Assembly (NCBI RefSeq): GCF_000143415.4
Contig: NW_003314267.1
Span: 1,438,100 to 1,502,099, forward strand
Source: Selaginella moellendorffii
Lineage: Eukaryota; Streptophyta; Lycopodiopsida; Selaginellales; Selaginellaceae
DNA: 64,000 bases
Direction of reading: 5' to 3'
Part shown: one piece after another, positions 45,859 through 57,100 of the stretch
Layout: the number at the start of each line of letters is the position of its first letter
How positions within the stretch are numbered: the first letter of the stretch is position 1
Program-made: the position numbers and the translations under genes
Notes under the pieces: generated by a model
Told to the model about the DNA's origin: nothing
The model's database searches: none
What the model saw: only the letters and a program-made list of their open reading frames with translations

Positions 45859-46420
45859 TCGATCCAAGAGTGGTAGAGCGTCATCAACCTATAGTATATA
45901 TAGGCTAGCCTTGTTCCATTTTTCCACTATCTGAATCAACACCAGTCTAAGGCCTTTTCTTCGTCTTCACTAGCTTTTCTCTTTGTCTTTTGCATTTTCC
46001 AGTTTTGATCTTGTTAGGGATCTTGACAGTTTGATTCAAATTGTGCTTTTTGCTTTTGCTTTAGCTCGTTTGATTGTTTGATTGCATTTGCCTTTTTCCC
46101 CCTTTTCTTTCTTCTTTGCTGATGGAGTCTCCAAGCCATCCTAATTTCTTGGCTAAAGTCCTTGCAAAAATCCAGTATAAGAATACCAAGTTGAAGGTGG
46201 CCCTTCTTCACATCCAATAGGAGCTTGCTTCACTTTTGGCTCAAGGATCAAGTAGAGTTCCTGAACCGAAGGTGAGTTTCTCGACGAAGTTCTTAGGCAA
46301 GTGTTTAGAGCTTCGCGGATTCTTGAACTAGATGGAGCTGATCTTCGCACTTCAACATCGGCGGTACCCCACTCCCAAGTCTCAAATCGACGCAATCAGG
46401 ATGTTGCTCTAAGGTGCAGC

Positions 46421-47090
46421 TTTGTCATGGTTTTCTCCTCTCTTGGAGAAGAGCATGAAAGAGGTCGTGGTTCCGAAGCTAATGGATCTTCAGTTGTTCA
46501 AAGAGAAGCTTGAAGCATGTCTTGGCGAGACGGATCAATTTTGGGCTGCCACCACAAAGATGAGACGTCTCTCTCAAGGGTCTTATCCTGCCTCAATCTA
46601 TGCTGCGGAGTTCCAACTCCTTGCCTTGGACACTCAATGGGATGAGCTGGCCCTGATTGATCAATTTCGCTTCACCCTTAACAACGGTGTCAAGGATTTG
46701 TTGCTAACCATGGAGGATCCCACGGACCTATTGCATGCCATCAACAAAGCTGTTCGATGCAACAATTGTCTCTTTGAACATCATTAGGAAAGTCGCCGTG
46801 CCACTGTTTTCCGTCCTAGACTCAGAAATCCCAGCTTGAGTCTTTGGGGCATACTTCTGAACCTACTGCTTCAGTTCCGATGGATATTTCTGGTACTCCC
46901 TGACTCATCAGAGGGAAGTTGAGTCCTACTGAGAAGCAACGTCGAGTATCTCAGAATCTTTGCCTCTACTGTGCTGATCCTAATCATAAAGTAGTTGTGT
47001 GTCCCAAGAAGCCTCCCCAACTGCTTGAGTTTACTCTGCCTCAAGGTCCACCTCTGTTGCAGTCGGGAAAAGACCATGTCAAAAAAAAGT
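46421..47090 (+). pseudogene. D element gag
   Basis: ALSWF-type start region, then IYAAEFQLLALDTQWDELA and LNNGVKDLLLTMEDPT (retrotransposon gag helical domain), and a CCHC zinc knuckle CLYCADPNHKVVVCP near 46960-47005. Frameshifts and stops interrupt it. Confidence 0.8.
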
Positions 47091-47219
47091 AGGACCTATC
47101 TGTTTGGACTCCCCAAATAAAAATCACTTTGTTCTTTATCAAGCTCCTCACCACCTTTCATCAAAGCTACCACCAATTCCCACAACTTCCGCATCCCATA
47201 TCTCCTTTCTTTCACCGGA

Positions 47220-48700
47220 TAATTAGGACTCAAGGCTCTGGCACTACTGGACTCAGATGCAACTTCTTGCTTCATGGATATGAACTTTGCTGCTTGACAT
47301 CACGTTCCTCTTTCTCCTACCATATGGGATCTAAGGGTTGAAGGCATCGGCAGGCATTTTGTGTCTCCATCTTTTAGACTTAGGGAAATGTTGCCTATTC
47401 GAGTACACATTAGGTCCACCGTCACTGATATCGCCTTCAACATCATCAACAGCAAGTCCTCCTTTATGGTGTTTGGCCTTCTTTGGTTCCAACTGCACCA
47501 GCCTCAAATCTATTAGAAGGAATTATAGTTCGTCTCTCCCACATCACCATCTCCCACGTCTTCCCTTACTGTTCATCGAATCCAAATCAGGAAAAGTTCC
47601 CTAAACTCAAATTGGGATTTTGTTCTTGAATCTACGAAGTTTTCACCCTCTTTGCTCCCTATCCCTCAATCTTCTTTTCCCTCTCTTCCATCTTACACTG
47701 GACAATATCCTCGTCCCATCATTCCATTCACCTGTACTATCTCCACAATCACTATGAAAGAACTCCTTTATGAAAAACTTGTTTTCCTTTTTGCTTTGCA
47801 TGTTTCTCCTGTCAGTCAACCTGAGAAGTATCATGATTTTGGCAATGTGTTTGACAAAAAAAAAGCTAGTGTACTACCTGTTTATCGGCCTTATGACTGT
47901 CCCATTGATTTATAGGAAGGAGTGTCACCTTTGTGGGGGTCTATCTACGAGTTATCCCCGTCCGAGCTTAATGCCCTCAAAGAGTACGTGGATGAGAACT
48001 TTGCATGGGGGTATATTCAGCATTCACAGTCCCCGGTTGGAGCACCTATCTTCTTTTCAAGAAGAATGATGGGAGTTTGCAGCTAGTCATCAACTACCGA
48101 GGTTTGAACAAGGTAACTGTTCAAAACTGTTATCTGCTGCCCCTGATCTCGGACCTATTGGAACACCTCGACGGTGCCTGCTTCTTCACCAAGATCGACC
48201 TCCATGGAGCATACAACCTGATCTGGATTTAGCTTGGCGATGAATGGAAGACTACATTCCGAACCCGTTATGGCTGCTTCAAGTACACTGTCATGCCATT
48301 TGGCTCGACAAATGCTCCAACAATTTTCCAACACATGGCGAACAACGTCTTTCAGGAGTTTCTTGATTAGATGGTGATCGTCTACCTCGACGACATCCTC
48401 ATCTACTCAAAAACTCAAGAGGAGCACGATGAGCATGCGTGCAAGGTGCTGGCAAAGCTGCAAGAACACGGCCTATACACAAAGCTTGAGAAATGTTCCT
48501 TCAATCAAGAGTCTGTGGAGTTCCTTGGGTATATTGTCATTCTTGAGGGTATCATGATGGATCCTACCAAGGTTTTCCTTGGCTTCGCCAACTTCTACTG
48601 CAAATTTATTGATCACTACTCTGACATTGTCCTTCCTCTCACACATCTCACTCACAAGGATGTTCCCTTCTCTTGGTTTGCTGCTACCTAGCAGGCCTTC
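47220..48700 (+). pseudogene. D element protease and reverse transcriptase
   Basis: Protease core LLDSDATSCF near 47245. [62 protein letters not shown] and the catalytic [15 protein letters not shown] stops at 48229, 48369 and 48688 replace Gln or similar codons. Confidence 0.9.
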
Positions 48701-48759
48701 AACACACTCAAGGTGGCCTTCAATTTTGCTCTTATCTTGATCCATACTGATCCCTCACA

Positions 48760-49130
48760 ACCTTTTTTCATCGAGGCAAACGCCTCCGACTTTGCCATCA
48801 GTGTTGTGCTATCTCAACTCAGAGCGGTTTAGGTTTAGGAGTACCAACGGATCAGGAATTTCATCCGGTCGCTTTCCATTCTCGGAAATTCCAGCCTATG
48901 GAGATCAAGTACAAAATCCACGACAAGGAGCTCCTTGCCATCATGGATTCCTTTGGAGAGTGGCATCGTTTCTTGGAGGGGGTGAGCCATCAAACAACGG
49001 TTTGGACGGATCACAAAAATCTCAAGTACTTTGCCACTTCCCAAGTTTTGAGCCATCGTCAGGCAAGGTGGGCACAATTCCTGAGTCAGTTTGACATTGT
49101 TATCAAGTACAGACCTGGAAAGCTTTAGGG
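48760..49130 (+). pseudogene. D element RNase H
   Basis: [13 protein letters not shown]-like start then YKIHDKELLAIMDSFGEWHR, VWTDHKNLKYFA and RQARWAQFLSQFDI, followed by GKL-TAG-GLLDALSRR. Confidence 0.85.
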
Positions 49131-49389
49131 CCTTCTTGATGCTCTTTCAAGGCGCTCCTATCTCAGTCTCAGGCTTAGTAATCTTGCTTTCGATCAACAG
49201 GATCAGGTTATCCTCAGTCCTGATCGGCTTCAAGTTATGGCAATTTCCTCATGACTGCTCCTTGATGGATGCCATCAGAAACGATCTTCAATCCGATGAC
49301 CTCGCCAGCAATATTTTCCCCCATCTTCAGGCTGGACACCCAGTGACTCCCGACTACCGGTGATTTGACGAGTTCGAGTTCTTAGATGG

Positions 49390-49920
49390 CTTATTGTACC
49401 GTGAGGAGCAGCTTTACGTTCCTAAAGGTGATGCTCGAAGGTTGGTCCTGATGGCGTGCCATGATAGCCCGATTACTAGTCACTTCGGTATTGTGAAAAT
49501 TTATAAGCTAGTTGCACGGGACTTTTGGTGGCCTCACATGGATGACTACATCAAAGCTTTTGTTACCTCCTGTGACACTTATGCCTGGAATAAAGTACCT
49601 CACCACCATCCTTCAGGTTTGCTTCGTTCCCTCCCGATCCCTTCAGGTCCTTGGGAATCCATCTCCATGGATTTCTTGAGTGATCTTCCGAGTTCTGGAG
49701 GCTTTAACAGCATTTTAGTTGTGGTGGATCACTTCACAAAGATGGCACACTTCCTGCCATGTATTAACGAGTTTTCAGGCAAGGACATGGCAAAACTGGT
49801 ATTCAGGGAAATTTTCCAACTTCATAGGATTCTTGCATATGTAGTTTTGGATCGGGGACTTTAGTTCATCTCTCATTTCTAGCAATGGTTCTTGCAGCTG
49901 CTTGAGTGAAGGCCAACCTC
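49390..49920 (+). pseudogene. D element integrase core
   Basis: HDSPITSHFGIVKIYKLVAR and the zinc-binding end CDTYAWNK (second Cys lost), then WESISMDFLSDLP (first Asp), ILVVVDHFTKMAHFLP and VLDRGL-TAG-F (second Asp). The part after about 49920 is scrambled. Confidence 0.85.
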
Positions 49921-50529
49921 TCTTCGTTATATCATCCTCAAATTGATGGACAATCCGAGCAAACGGTTTAGACGTTGAAACAATTCTTGAGGTGCTTCAT
50001 CAATTATCATCAAGATGACTAGTTCAATATCCTTCCCTTTGCTAAGTTCTCCTATAACAACTTCGTGCACTCCTCCCTTCAAGTTTCCCCTTCTTTGCAA
50101 ACTCTAGCCGAAATCCCCGATTCAATCTCTCACTTCCTTCTCCATCTGAATCCTCTCATTCAAATCCCCGCTTTGAGGCATTTTTCTCCAACCTCTAGGA
50201 TAATCCACAACTCCATCTCCTTCCACCTCCATCGTGCTCAGGAATCTCACAAAACAATCGCCAATGTCCATTGTCAAGATTGTCCCTCTTACAATATCGG
50301 GGATAAAGTCTGGCTCCTCAGGCGAAATATCTCCACCACCAAGCCATGTCCTAAACTCGATTTCAAACACCTTGGTCCTTTCCCTATCATTGCCATCATT
50401 AATCTTGTCACTTATCGCCTTGCACTTCCCTCCTCATATCAAATTCACCCTGTTTTTCACTCTTCTCTCCTTGAGTCTTATATTCCCAGTCCTATTCCAA
50501 ATCGGGTAATTCCTTTGCCTCCACCAATG

Positions 50530-50720
50530 TAGCTCAAGGATGGGTTTGAGTACAAGGTTCAGGACATCCTTGATTCCAAGATCTCACGGTCTAAACTCTA
50601 CTATCTAGTAGACTAGAAGGGTTATGGACCTAAGGAACGCACTTGGGAACCTATGGACAACCTGATTCATTCTCCTGACCTTGTTCAGGACTTCCACCGC
50701 TGCTATCTTTCTCGTCCCAG
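50530..50720 (+). pseudogene. D element chromodomain
   Basis: FEYKVQDILDSKISRSKLYY, then LVD-TAG-KGYGPKERTWEPMD and DFHRCYLSRP: a chromodomain with its first core Trp codon changed to TAG. This places the element among chromoviruses. Confidence 0.85.
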
Positions 50721-51228
50721 TCCTCATTCTTTTCATTCTCCATCTCCCGTCCCTCGATGCCCATCTCATCCTCCTCTTCGTTCTCATTCACATCCTTGTT
50801 CCACTCGTTCTTGAGGAGGGGGTGCTGCCAAGAATCCCCCAATTCTTGCCACATTCCTAACTCTCGAGACACTTCCCCATTCTTGACTCTTTGATTTCCC
50901 ATACAATTCTTGATTCTCGAACCACATTTCTGATGATGATATGGTGCCTCCTCGACCTCAGCTATATTTAGGCCGTCCTTGATCCAAGAGTGGTGGAGCT
51001 TCATCAACCTATAGTATATATAGGTTAGCCTTGTTCCATTTCTTCACAATTTGAATCAATACCAGTTTAAGGCTTCTTCTTTGTCTCTACTAGCTTTTCT
51101 TTTTGTCTTCTGCATTTTCCAGTCTTAAGCTCTATTTCGTTAAAGTGGGAATTGTCATTATCCCACTTGTAAAATAATGTTTCCAAACCTTTATATAGTA
51201 TATAAATATAACAAAATTCAACTGCATT

Positions 51229-51570
51229 GAGGCACATGCCATTTTATTTTAAACAAGGAAATGTCTACTCAATCACTTCTCCTCCCCCTGCCACTGCTTC
51301 ACCTCTCTCTTCTCCTTGTCATTGTCGTCCAATTTCTCTCCATCCTTTTAATATTGGCTCAGTTGCTCCGAGTCTAGGTGGAGCCCAAGTCCCCATTCAA
51401 TCTTTACTTTCCCATTATTAATAAAACAACTTCGTAGACTTCCAATAACATGCTGTAACACTTCTAGTATAATGCAAATCCTCTCAAAGAATTGTCTTTT
51501 AATATTAATACAATGGCATGGAACCCCATGCCATAATAAGTTACATTTTTAAATAAATACATGCCATCTC
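51229..51570. repeat. Palindrome copies, cluster 2 (terminal)
   Basis: A clear copy at 51513-51534 and half copies near 51229 and 51560. This is the gene-free terminal region of the element. Confidence 0.7.
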
Positions 51571-54500
51571 AGACTGTTATTTTTTGCCTCCAACGCCTAT
51601 ACAATAATCTTGGAATTTCATCACTCTCCACACTATCAGGATTTAAACCCAATAGTAATGCCATCTCTTCTCTAATACGTCCACGCTCATGTTCAGTGGT
51701 CGAAGAACCCATCCGGTTGAGCAGATTATGGAGATGCGGATAGTGCTTGGCTAGACAATATACATGCCATAAATGATGACTGGTGTCTGTCCGATCAAAT
51801 GGCTTCTGATATACCGTTCCATCTGCCATTTGGTTGATTTCTGCAGCCACCTCCTGGACTGGCTGGTTCTCTATCACCATCGCTCCAAGCCGTTTTGCAA
51901 GGTCCCCCAGAACATACGGTTTCTTCTCCCTAGTTTCCATACTGCAAGAGATGGGGTGCACTGCATATGTGTGCGTGTTCGCTGCAGTTTTAATCGGCGA
52001 GTCATCGATGATGAGGATTTCACTTGACCTAGCAGTCCGGTTCATCACTACAGCCTCTGGCTTGACGAAGATGGGCTTGCTACCCCTCACATGGACCATA
52101 GTCAAGCAATCCTCCTGCGTTAGGAGAAAGTCAAATGGTAATATTACTCGCGTCTGATCGTGCATCATCTGTAGCAACGTTAATGCATTGTGGCGCATCA
52201 TGGATGTCCAAACTCCCAATTGCAAATTGAACCCGGCCCTCTGTTTTAAGTGTCGCATGGTCATTATTAGATCCCGCAGTTTCTCCCGTGTGATTAATGT
52301 GAATCTGTCTCTTTTGACCAACTTGCGACCGCAGGCTTTGGAGGGTGCAATGACATTCGAGGATGAGCCACGCTCATGGGAGAAAAGGACACCGTTCAGA
52401 TCAAAAACGATACAGTACCTTCGCCGTGACTCTGAAATGAAATGCGTCAGCATAAAAAATGGTACAAGTCAATTTTACCATCTACAATATTAGCGAATGT
52501 TGCTCCCGATGGTCGTTGAGAGGGTTTTGGTCGAGGAAACGTGAAGGGCGGAAATACTCTCCTCTGCAATGTGGGGTCAATTGCATCCGATGGCGTGTGG
52601 GCACATGCCATTTCAGCTGTAGACTCTGGTACAACTGGCTCAACAGTGGCATGGGGTGGTTCCGATGGCCTGTGATCACACGCCATTTCAGCTGGTGCCT
52701 CCGTTGGCAAAGTGGACATGACCGAACAGGCAGCAGGGGTGGTGTAGGGAGGTTCCAACGGCGCGTAGTCAGACGATTGGGCACACGTTGAGTCCGTTGG
52801 AAATGAGGATACGACCGGCTCGGCGGCTGGGGCGGCCTCATGTGAGTCCAATGGCGCCTGGTCACCGTCAGTTGGATACGTGGACAAGATTGACTCAGTG
52901 GTATGGGCAGCATCAAGTGGAGCGTGGTCAGCTTGCTTGGCGTTGATATGGATAGTAGCCTCCACCAGCTCTGATGACTCTTGCAGCCAAGTAGAGTCCA
53001 CTGGCGGATCCATATGCATGTCCAAATATCTCCCTTCGATTGAGATGGTATCCTCCCGTGCTACTAAAAACAAACTCATTAGCACATTGAATCGACTATA
53101 CTGTATTTACCATCAACTGCTATTGAGGAACTAGGACTGATATCACTTGGGCGCACTGCTGATTCTGAAGGATTGGACATACGTTTCGACCCTTGCTTGG
53201 CACTATCCTTCCTCGACACTAAAGGCTAGAGTTTGTAAATTCAACTGAATAATCTCTACTTACCATTTGCTCTGCGACCTACATGGACAATGTTAGAAAT
53301 GGTAAAAGGTTAGGAATGGATGTACTATTATTTACCTGATGGTTTGTCTTGTATGACCTTCCTCCGCTGCTCTTTGGCCACCTCAGGCTGGCCATCGTCG
53401 TCATCATCGTCGTCGTTGTTATTCTGATCGTCACCATTGTGAGGACCATCCAAGTCCTCTTCGTCCTCCTCTTCTTTGTCCTCCTCTTTGTCCTTCTGCT
53501 CTTCCTGCTCATTATCTTTCTCTGGCTCCTCATCCCCCTCCTGCATTTCTTCCATAGGCTGCTCAGGCTGGATGGCTTGTTCTTCCAGGACCATCTTGGG
53601 AAAATCATCTGGCCGAGTCTCCATCTCAAAATACAAGACATCCATAGCCTGTTTTAGTGCGTGACCTAGGACCGTATCCTCACCCGACTGTCTTAACATG
53701 GTTTCTGCACGTTCTTGCACCCTTCGAAGACGACGAGATGAGAAAAACGTGGCCCTGACTTGAAAAGCTTCCCTCATCCATTGTACCTCTCCATTGAGAT
53801 TGGGGAAGGGGAGTCTGCCATAGGAATCTGAGTCATGAGGTGGTGACTGCCTGCTTTCACTCAGCCCTTGATCTGCAATGAATGGCATGAGCACACACGC
53901 CATAACCGCGAGGCATTACCTATCATCTTTTCGTTGCCCTTCTTCCTTTTCGAATCAAACGCCTCTGATCTCGACGACTGTCCAACGTGCTTTCGCTTTT
54001 TATGACCACTGTCAGTTTGAGCTTGGCTGGTGCTTGCCTGTTTTGCCTTTGAAGAAGTTTCTCCTGCAAGGAATGGCATGAGACCACACGCCATTGCAAA
54101 TATAATTTGTACCTCCTTTTTTCCTATTGCTTGTCTGTTTGTCCTTCTTCGATGCACCACCAGCGCGCTTTTTAGTCCTCGTGTCTGAATATTCACAACG
54201 ATCTATAATCAAAATGGCGTGAGGCCTCACGTGACCTTACCTTGTGCAGGTTGTGAGCTCGGCCCAACATGGGTATCTTCAACAGTAGCTGTTAACGCCG
54301 TTTCAGCATTTGGGGGTGGCCACGCTCCTGCATAGAGAGCTTGTGAGATAACATTTAAACTTAAAGTGTGTACTCACTAGGTTCGCAGAGAAGATACTGT
54401 TTTTCTTTGGCAACTGTAATTATATGCTCCATTGAAGTCACCTCTTCAATGGAGTTTGTCACCGCAACACACGGGACACCCTTGAGTAGTGCGGCTCGAA

Positions 54501-57100
54501 AGAATAGTCCGCCGCAGTTGTACTCGACAACGCATTTGCCCTTGGAGTCGAAAGCAGGTGACCCACCCGCTATTGCGTTGAAGACCCAGCTGAGCATTTC
54601 CCATGCTGCACCTAGAGCTTTCTTTGGATTCGAAAGCTCCATAGCCGTCTTCAGTTCCTCAGGCACGGGTAAATTGACCTCCCTCAGATCAATTCGATTG
54701 GCCTTGTCGAACGAAGCTGGGAAGTCACTACAGTCCCACTCTGCTGCAGGACCAATAACAAGGGCGAGTGTGAAGATGCGGACATTCGTCAGTATCTTCT
54801 TCTTAGCCATTATCCCATGGATCTCCCGCATCTCCTTGCCTTTCAACCGAGCCTTCACCTCGTTCAAGGCCTTCCAGAACTTGTGATAGGATTCGGAGTC
54901 GTAAATCATATAGTGGACTGAAGATTCTACCTCCGCAAGTCCCACCATTAAGTCAATGATGGAGCTGACTTCGTCTGCATGAGTGATCTCCTCGTTTGTG
55001 AAGTCCATCACACAAAAGATGTTCTTGACCTGCTCATCTCCGCGGGAAACGATGCTCCTCCACCTTTGATCCTCATCCGAATTCAAGTATACCCGGTAAG
55101 GTTCTCGATAGGCCTCTGCTGCGGGGTCGAGCTGTTTCTGAAGCCGGCGGTCGACATCAATCTTAATGAAATTTGGATACTGATCCAACTTCTCAGCTTT
55201 ACTTTTCATGGCATCCCACAGCAGATCGATGAACTTGGGGGCCCCCTTCACGTACTCGTCGATGTCTTCATTTGACAACTCCAGCGCTTCCATCATCTCT
55301 TGCGTGGTGTCGATGCTCACCCTCTCCACGGCCACTTGCTCGAAGATCCAATCCTTCAATAGCGCACGAGCTCTCAGAGTCGTGCACAAGTCCTCGTATG
55401 TCACAATATGGCCGGGAGTCATTTTGGTCTTGTTGAAGACTACCTCACCACGTAGAAGAGCATTAGCCACTGTCAAAAGGTCGTCGTCGTCTAGAGACCG
55501 CGAGAAACGCAAGGCGTTGAGCTTCAAATCATTGGGCTTCCGGCCGTCCTCCACACCCATTGAGTTTGGCAACTCCCCATCATGGTACCTCCTCAGCACA
55601 TCTACCCATTTGTCAAAAACAACTTTTGTCGCGAGTAGAATGTTATGGATGCTGAGTGTGTCATTGACCCCCAGTGTTTTCGAGAGAAGACTCGAGAATT
55701 CCTGCAATGGAAATGGCGTGAGGCCACATGCTATGCCACATGCAACGAGGCTTACCTGCCAGGCGCTAGTTGCTAGTGCACGTCCTTGTCCTGGTTTTTG
55801 TGGCTTCTTCAGTTGAACCCAGAGCTTCCGTGTTCGTGCCAATGTCTCGTGCAGACCCGATTTGTAGCACGTTTCTTGCTTGACATTCTGCGCGTGGGAG
55901 ATGTATATGATAGATCGGAGGGGCGAGTTGCCTTTTATCAGGCGGACAACTCTTGTCTTGAAGACTTTCTTCACCTCCTCGCCCACCATAATATCCACAA
56001 CTATCTCTTGCATCGCCAAGCTAGAATGCTGCCCGGAGACGGCATAGAACCGGATATTCTGATCGTCCAACACCTTGTATTTGCTTTGGATGTCAATACG
56101 GCTCACGTCGATTGTATATACTTTGTTGGAATAGTAACAAGTACTATTATCTGCGACGATTTTTGCTGCCTCTTCTTGCTCTTTCTGCTCTTTGCGGCTC
56201 TTCTTTTTGGTGGGTGTAGTGTTCGAACCCGAGGCAATGGCATCACTGAGTAGCTTCTTTTTTGGAGCAGGAGAGTCGGACGTCGGCTTGAGCTTGACCA
56301 CCCTTTTCTGCTTCGAGGTAGTTTCCAGATCGACCCCCTTCCCCTTTGCTTCGCGAACTGGAGTCACTCTCAACGGCTCAATGTTGGAATATAGTTTTTG
56401 AACATCGCCGTAGGTGAGGTCCGTGGATTCCATATGATCTTCATAGACCCGCAGCGTCTTTGAAATTGTGGGCCTCCTGGACAACCTCTCCCTAGCTCCC
56501 TCTAGGAATTCCTCATAGCCGCTGCCCCCCTCCGGGAAGCCGCTAGGATGTGCAAGGTGGATCTTGAAGGCAGACGCTGTCTCTACCACAAGTGCCAGTC
56601 CATATTCTTGCATGGAACTGCATGGAGTGTCTGTCACTTGGATGAGGATCCCCATGCATTCTTTTCTCCCACCATCTGTGTTGTACAGCCTCAGATCCTC
56701 GCCTTCCATCCCGAAAGTCCAACTGGTGAGCTCCTCCCCCTTCTCTGCATCCACATTGACAGTGGCTGGAAGAAGAACGCAATTCCTCGCCTGTTCAGAA
56801 ATGCACAACAATTAGAGCTGACAGATGAAAAGCTAGTAGCTGGAAATAACGTGAGGCCACACGCCATTCACCACTGCATCAAATGTCTTGAGGCTGCATC
56901 CTAAGATGGCGTGAGGCTACACGCCATCTGTAACCGGACTGCACTCGAGAGCCCAATCGGTGCATGCCAATGTTGCTACTGAATGGCATGTGGCCTCATG
57001 CCATTTTCTACTTGGCCTAAAAGACTTACCATTTGAAGCCGAATGGAGGCGTGACAACCGGACTCGCTGGCGAATGTGCACTGTGTGTGTAGCGGATCAT
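51569..57100 (-). CDS. 1,643-residue ParB-like / HAD-phosphatase fusion protein of the transposon
   Basis: Thirteen exons join without a stop and with exact frame: 57030-57100, 56935-56978, 56872-56900, 55756-56790, 54378-55701, 54241-54327, 54113-54202, 53920-54063, 53336-53872, 53264-53278, 53111-53218, 52479-53063, 51569-52431. The ATG at 57100 is the first in frame. The last eight introns are all phase 1. Near residue 270 a ParB-like segment reads VYTIDVSRIDIQSKYK, then FYAVSGQHSSLAM. A large alpha-rich middle follows, then a Lys/Ser-rich linker, a Glu/Asp-rich tract (EEDEEDLDG, seven Asp in a row) and Pro-rich repeats. Residues about 1,360-1,640 form an HAD/FCP1-like domain: YCIVFDLNGVLFSHERG, LQLGVWTSMMRHN, ILIIDDSP. 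The nucleophile motif is D-L-N-G rather than D-x-D. Function unknown; the intact frame amid decayed elements is notable. Confidence 0.7.
52590..52686. repeat. Two palindromes inside a coding exon
   Basis: Copies at 52590-52612 and 52665-52686 lie in exon 12 of the minus-strand gene and are translated as AEMACAHTPS and AEMACDHRPS, part of a longer Pro-rich repetitive stretch. Confidence 0.75.
53882..57004. repeat. Palindromes inside introns of the 1,643-residue gene
   Basis: Copies at 53882-53903, 54073-54094, 54214-54234, 55713-55734, about 56847-56868, 56906-56927 and 56983-57004. Each lies in one of the introns 53873-53919, 54064-54112, 54203-54240, 55702-55755, 56791-56871, 56901-56934 and 56979-57029. 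In six of the seven the palindrome ends 4-11 bp from the acceptor AG. Five further introns of the gene have none. Confidence 0.8.

Larger units (their letters stand above)
44988..51126 (+). mobile_element. D-family Ty3/gypsy chromovirus-type element
   Basis: 5' LTR 44988-46028 (starts TGTCAGGAATCC, ends TTGACA; enlarged by a TRIM insertion), gag-PR-RT-RH-INT-chromodomain in order, and a 3' LTR 50826-51126 that lacks its last 26 bp. Flanking 5-mers CATTC and AATCC each differ by one base from CATCC of the B LTR target, fitting a worn 5-bp duplication. Premature stops are almost all TAG. Confidence 0.9.

Noticed and set aside
30703-51150. The two 24-bp matches as direct repeats of one 20-kb element
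   Set aside because: The gene halves, B-LTR parts and D-LTR tail show they are the two ends of one element separated by an inversion, hence inverted terminal repeats.
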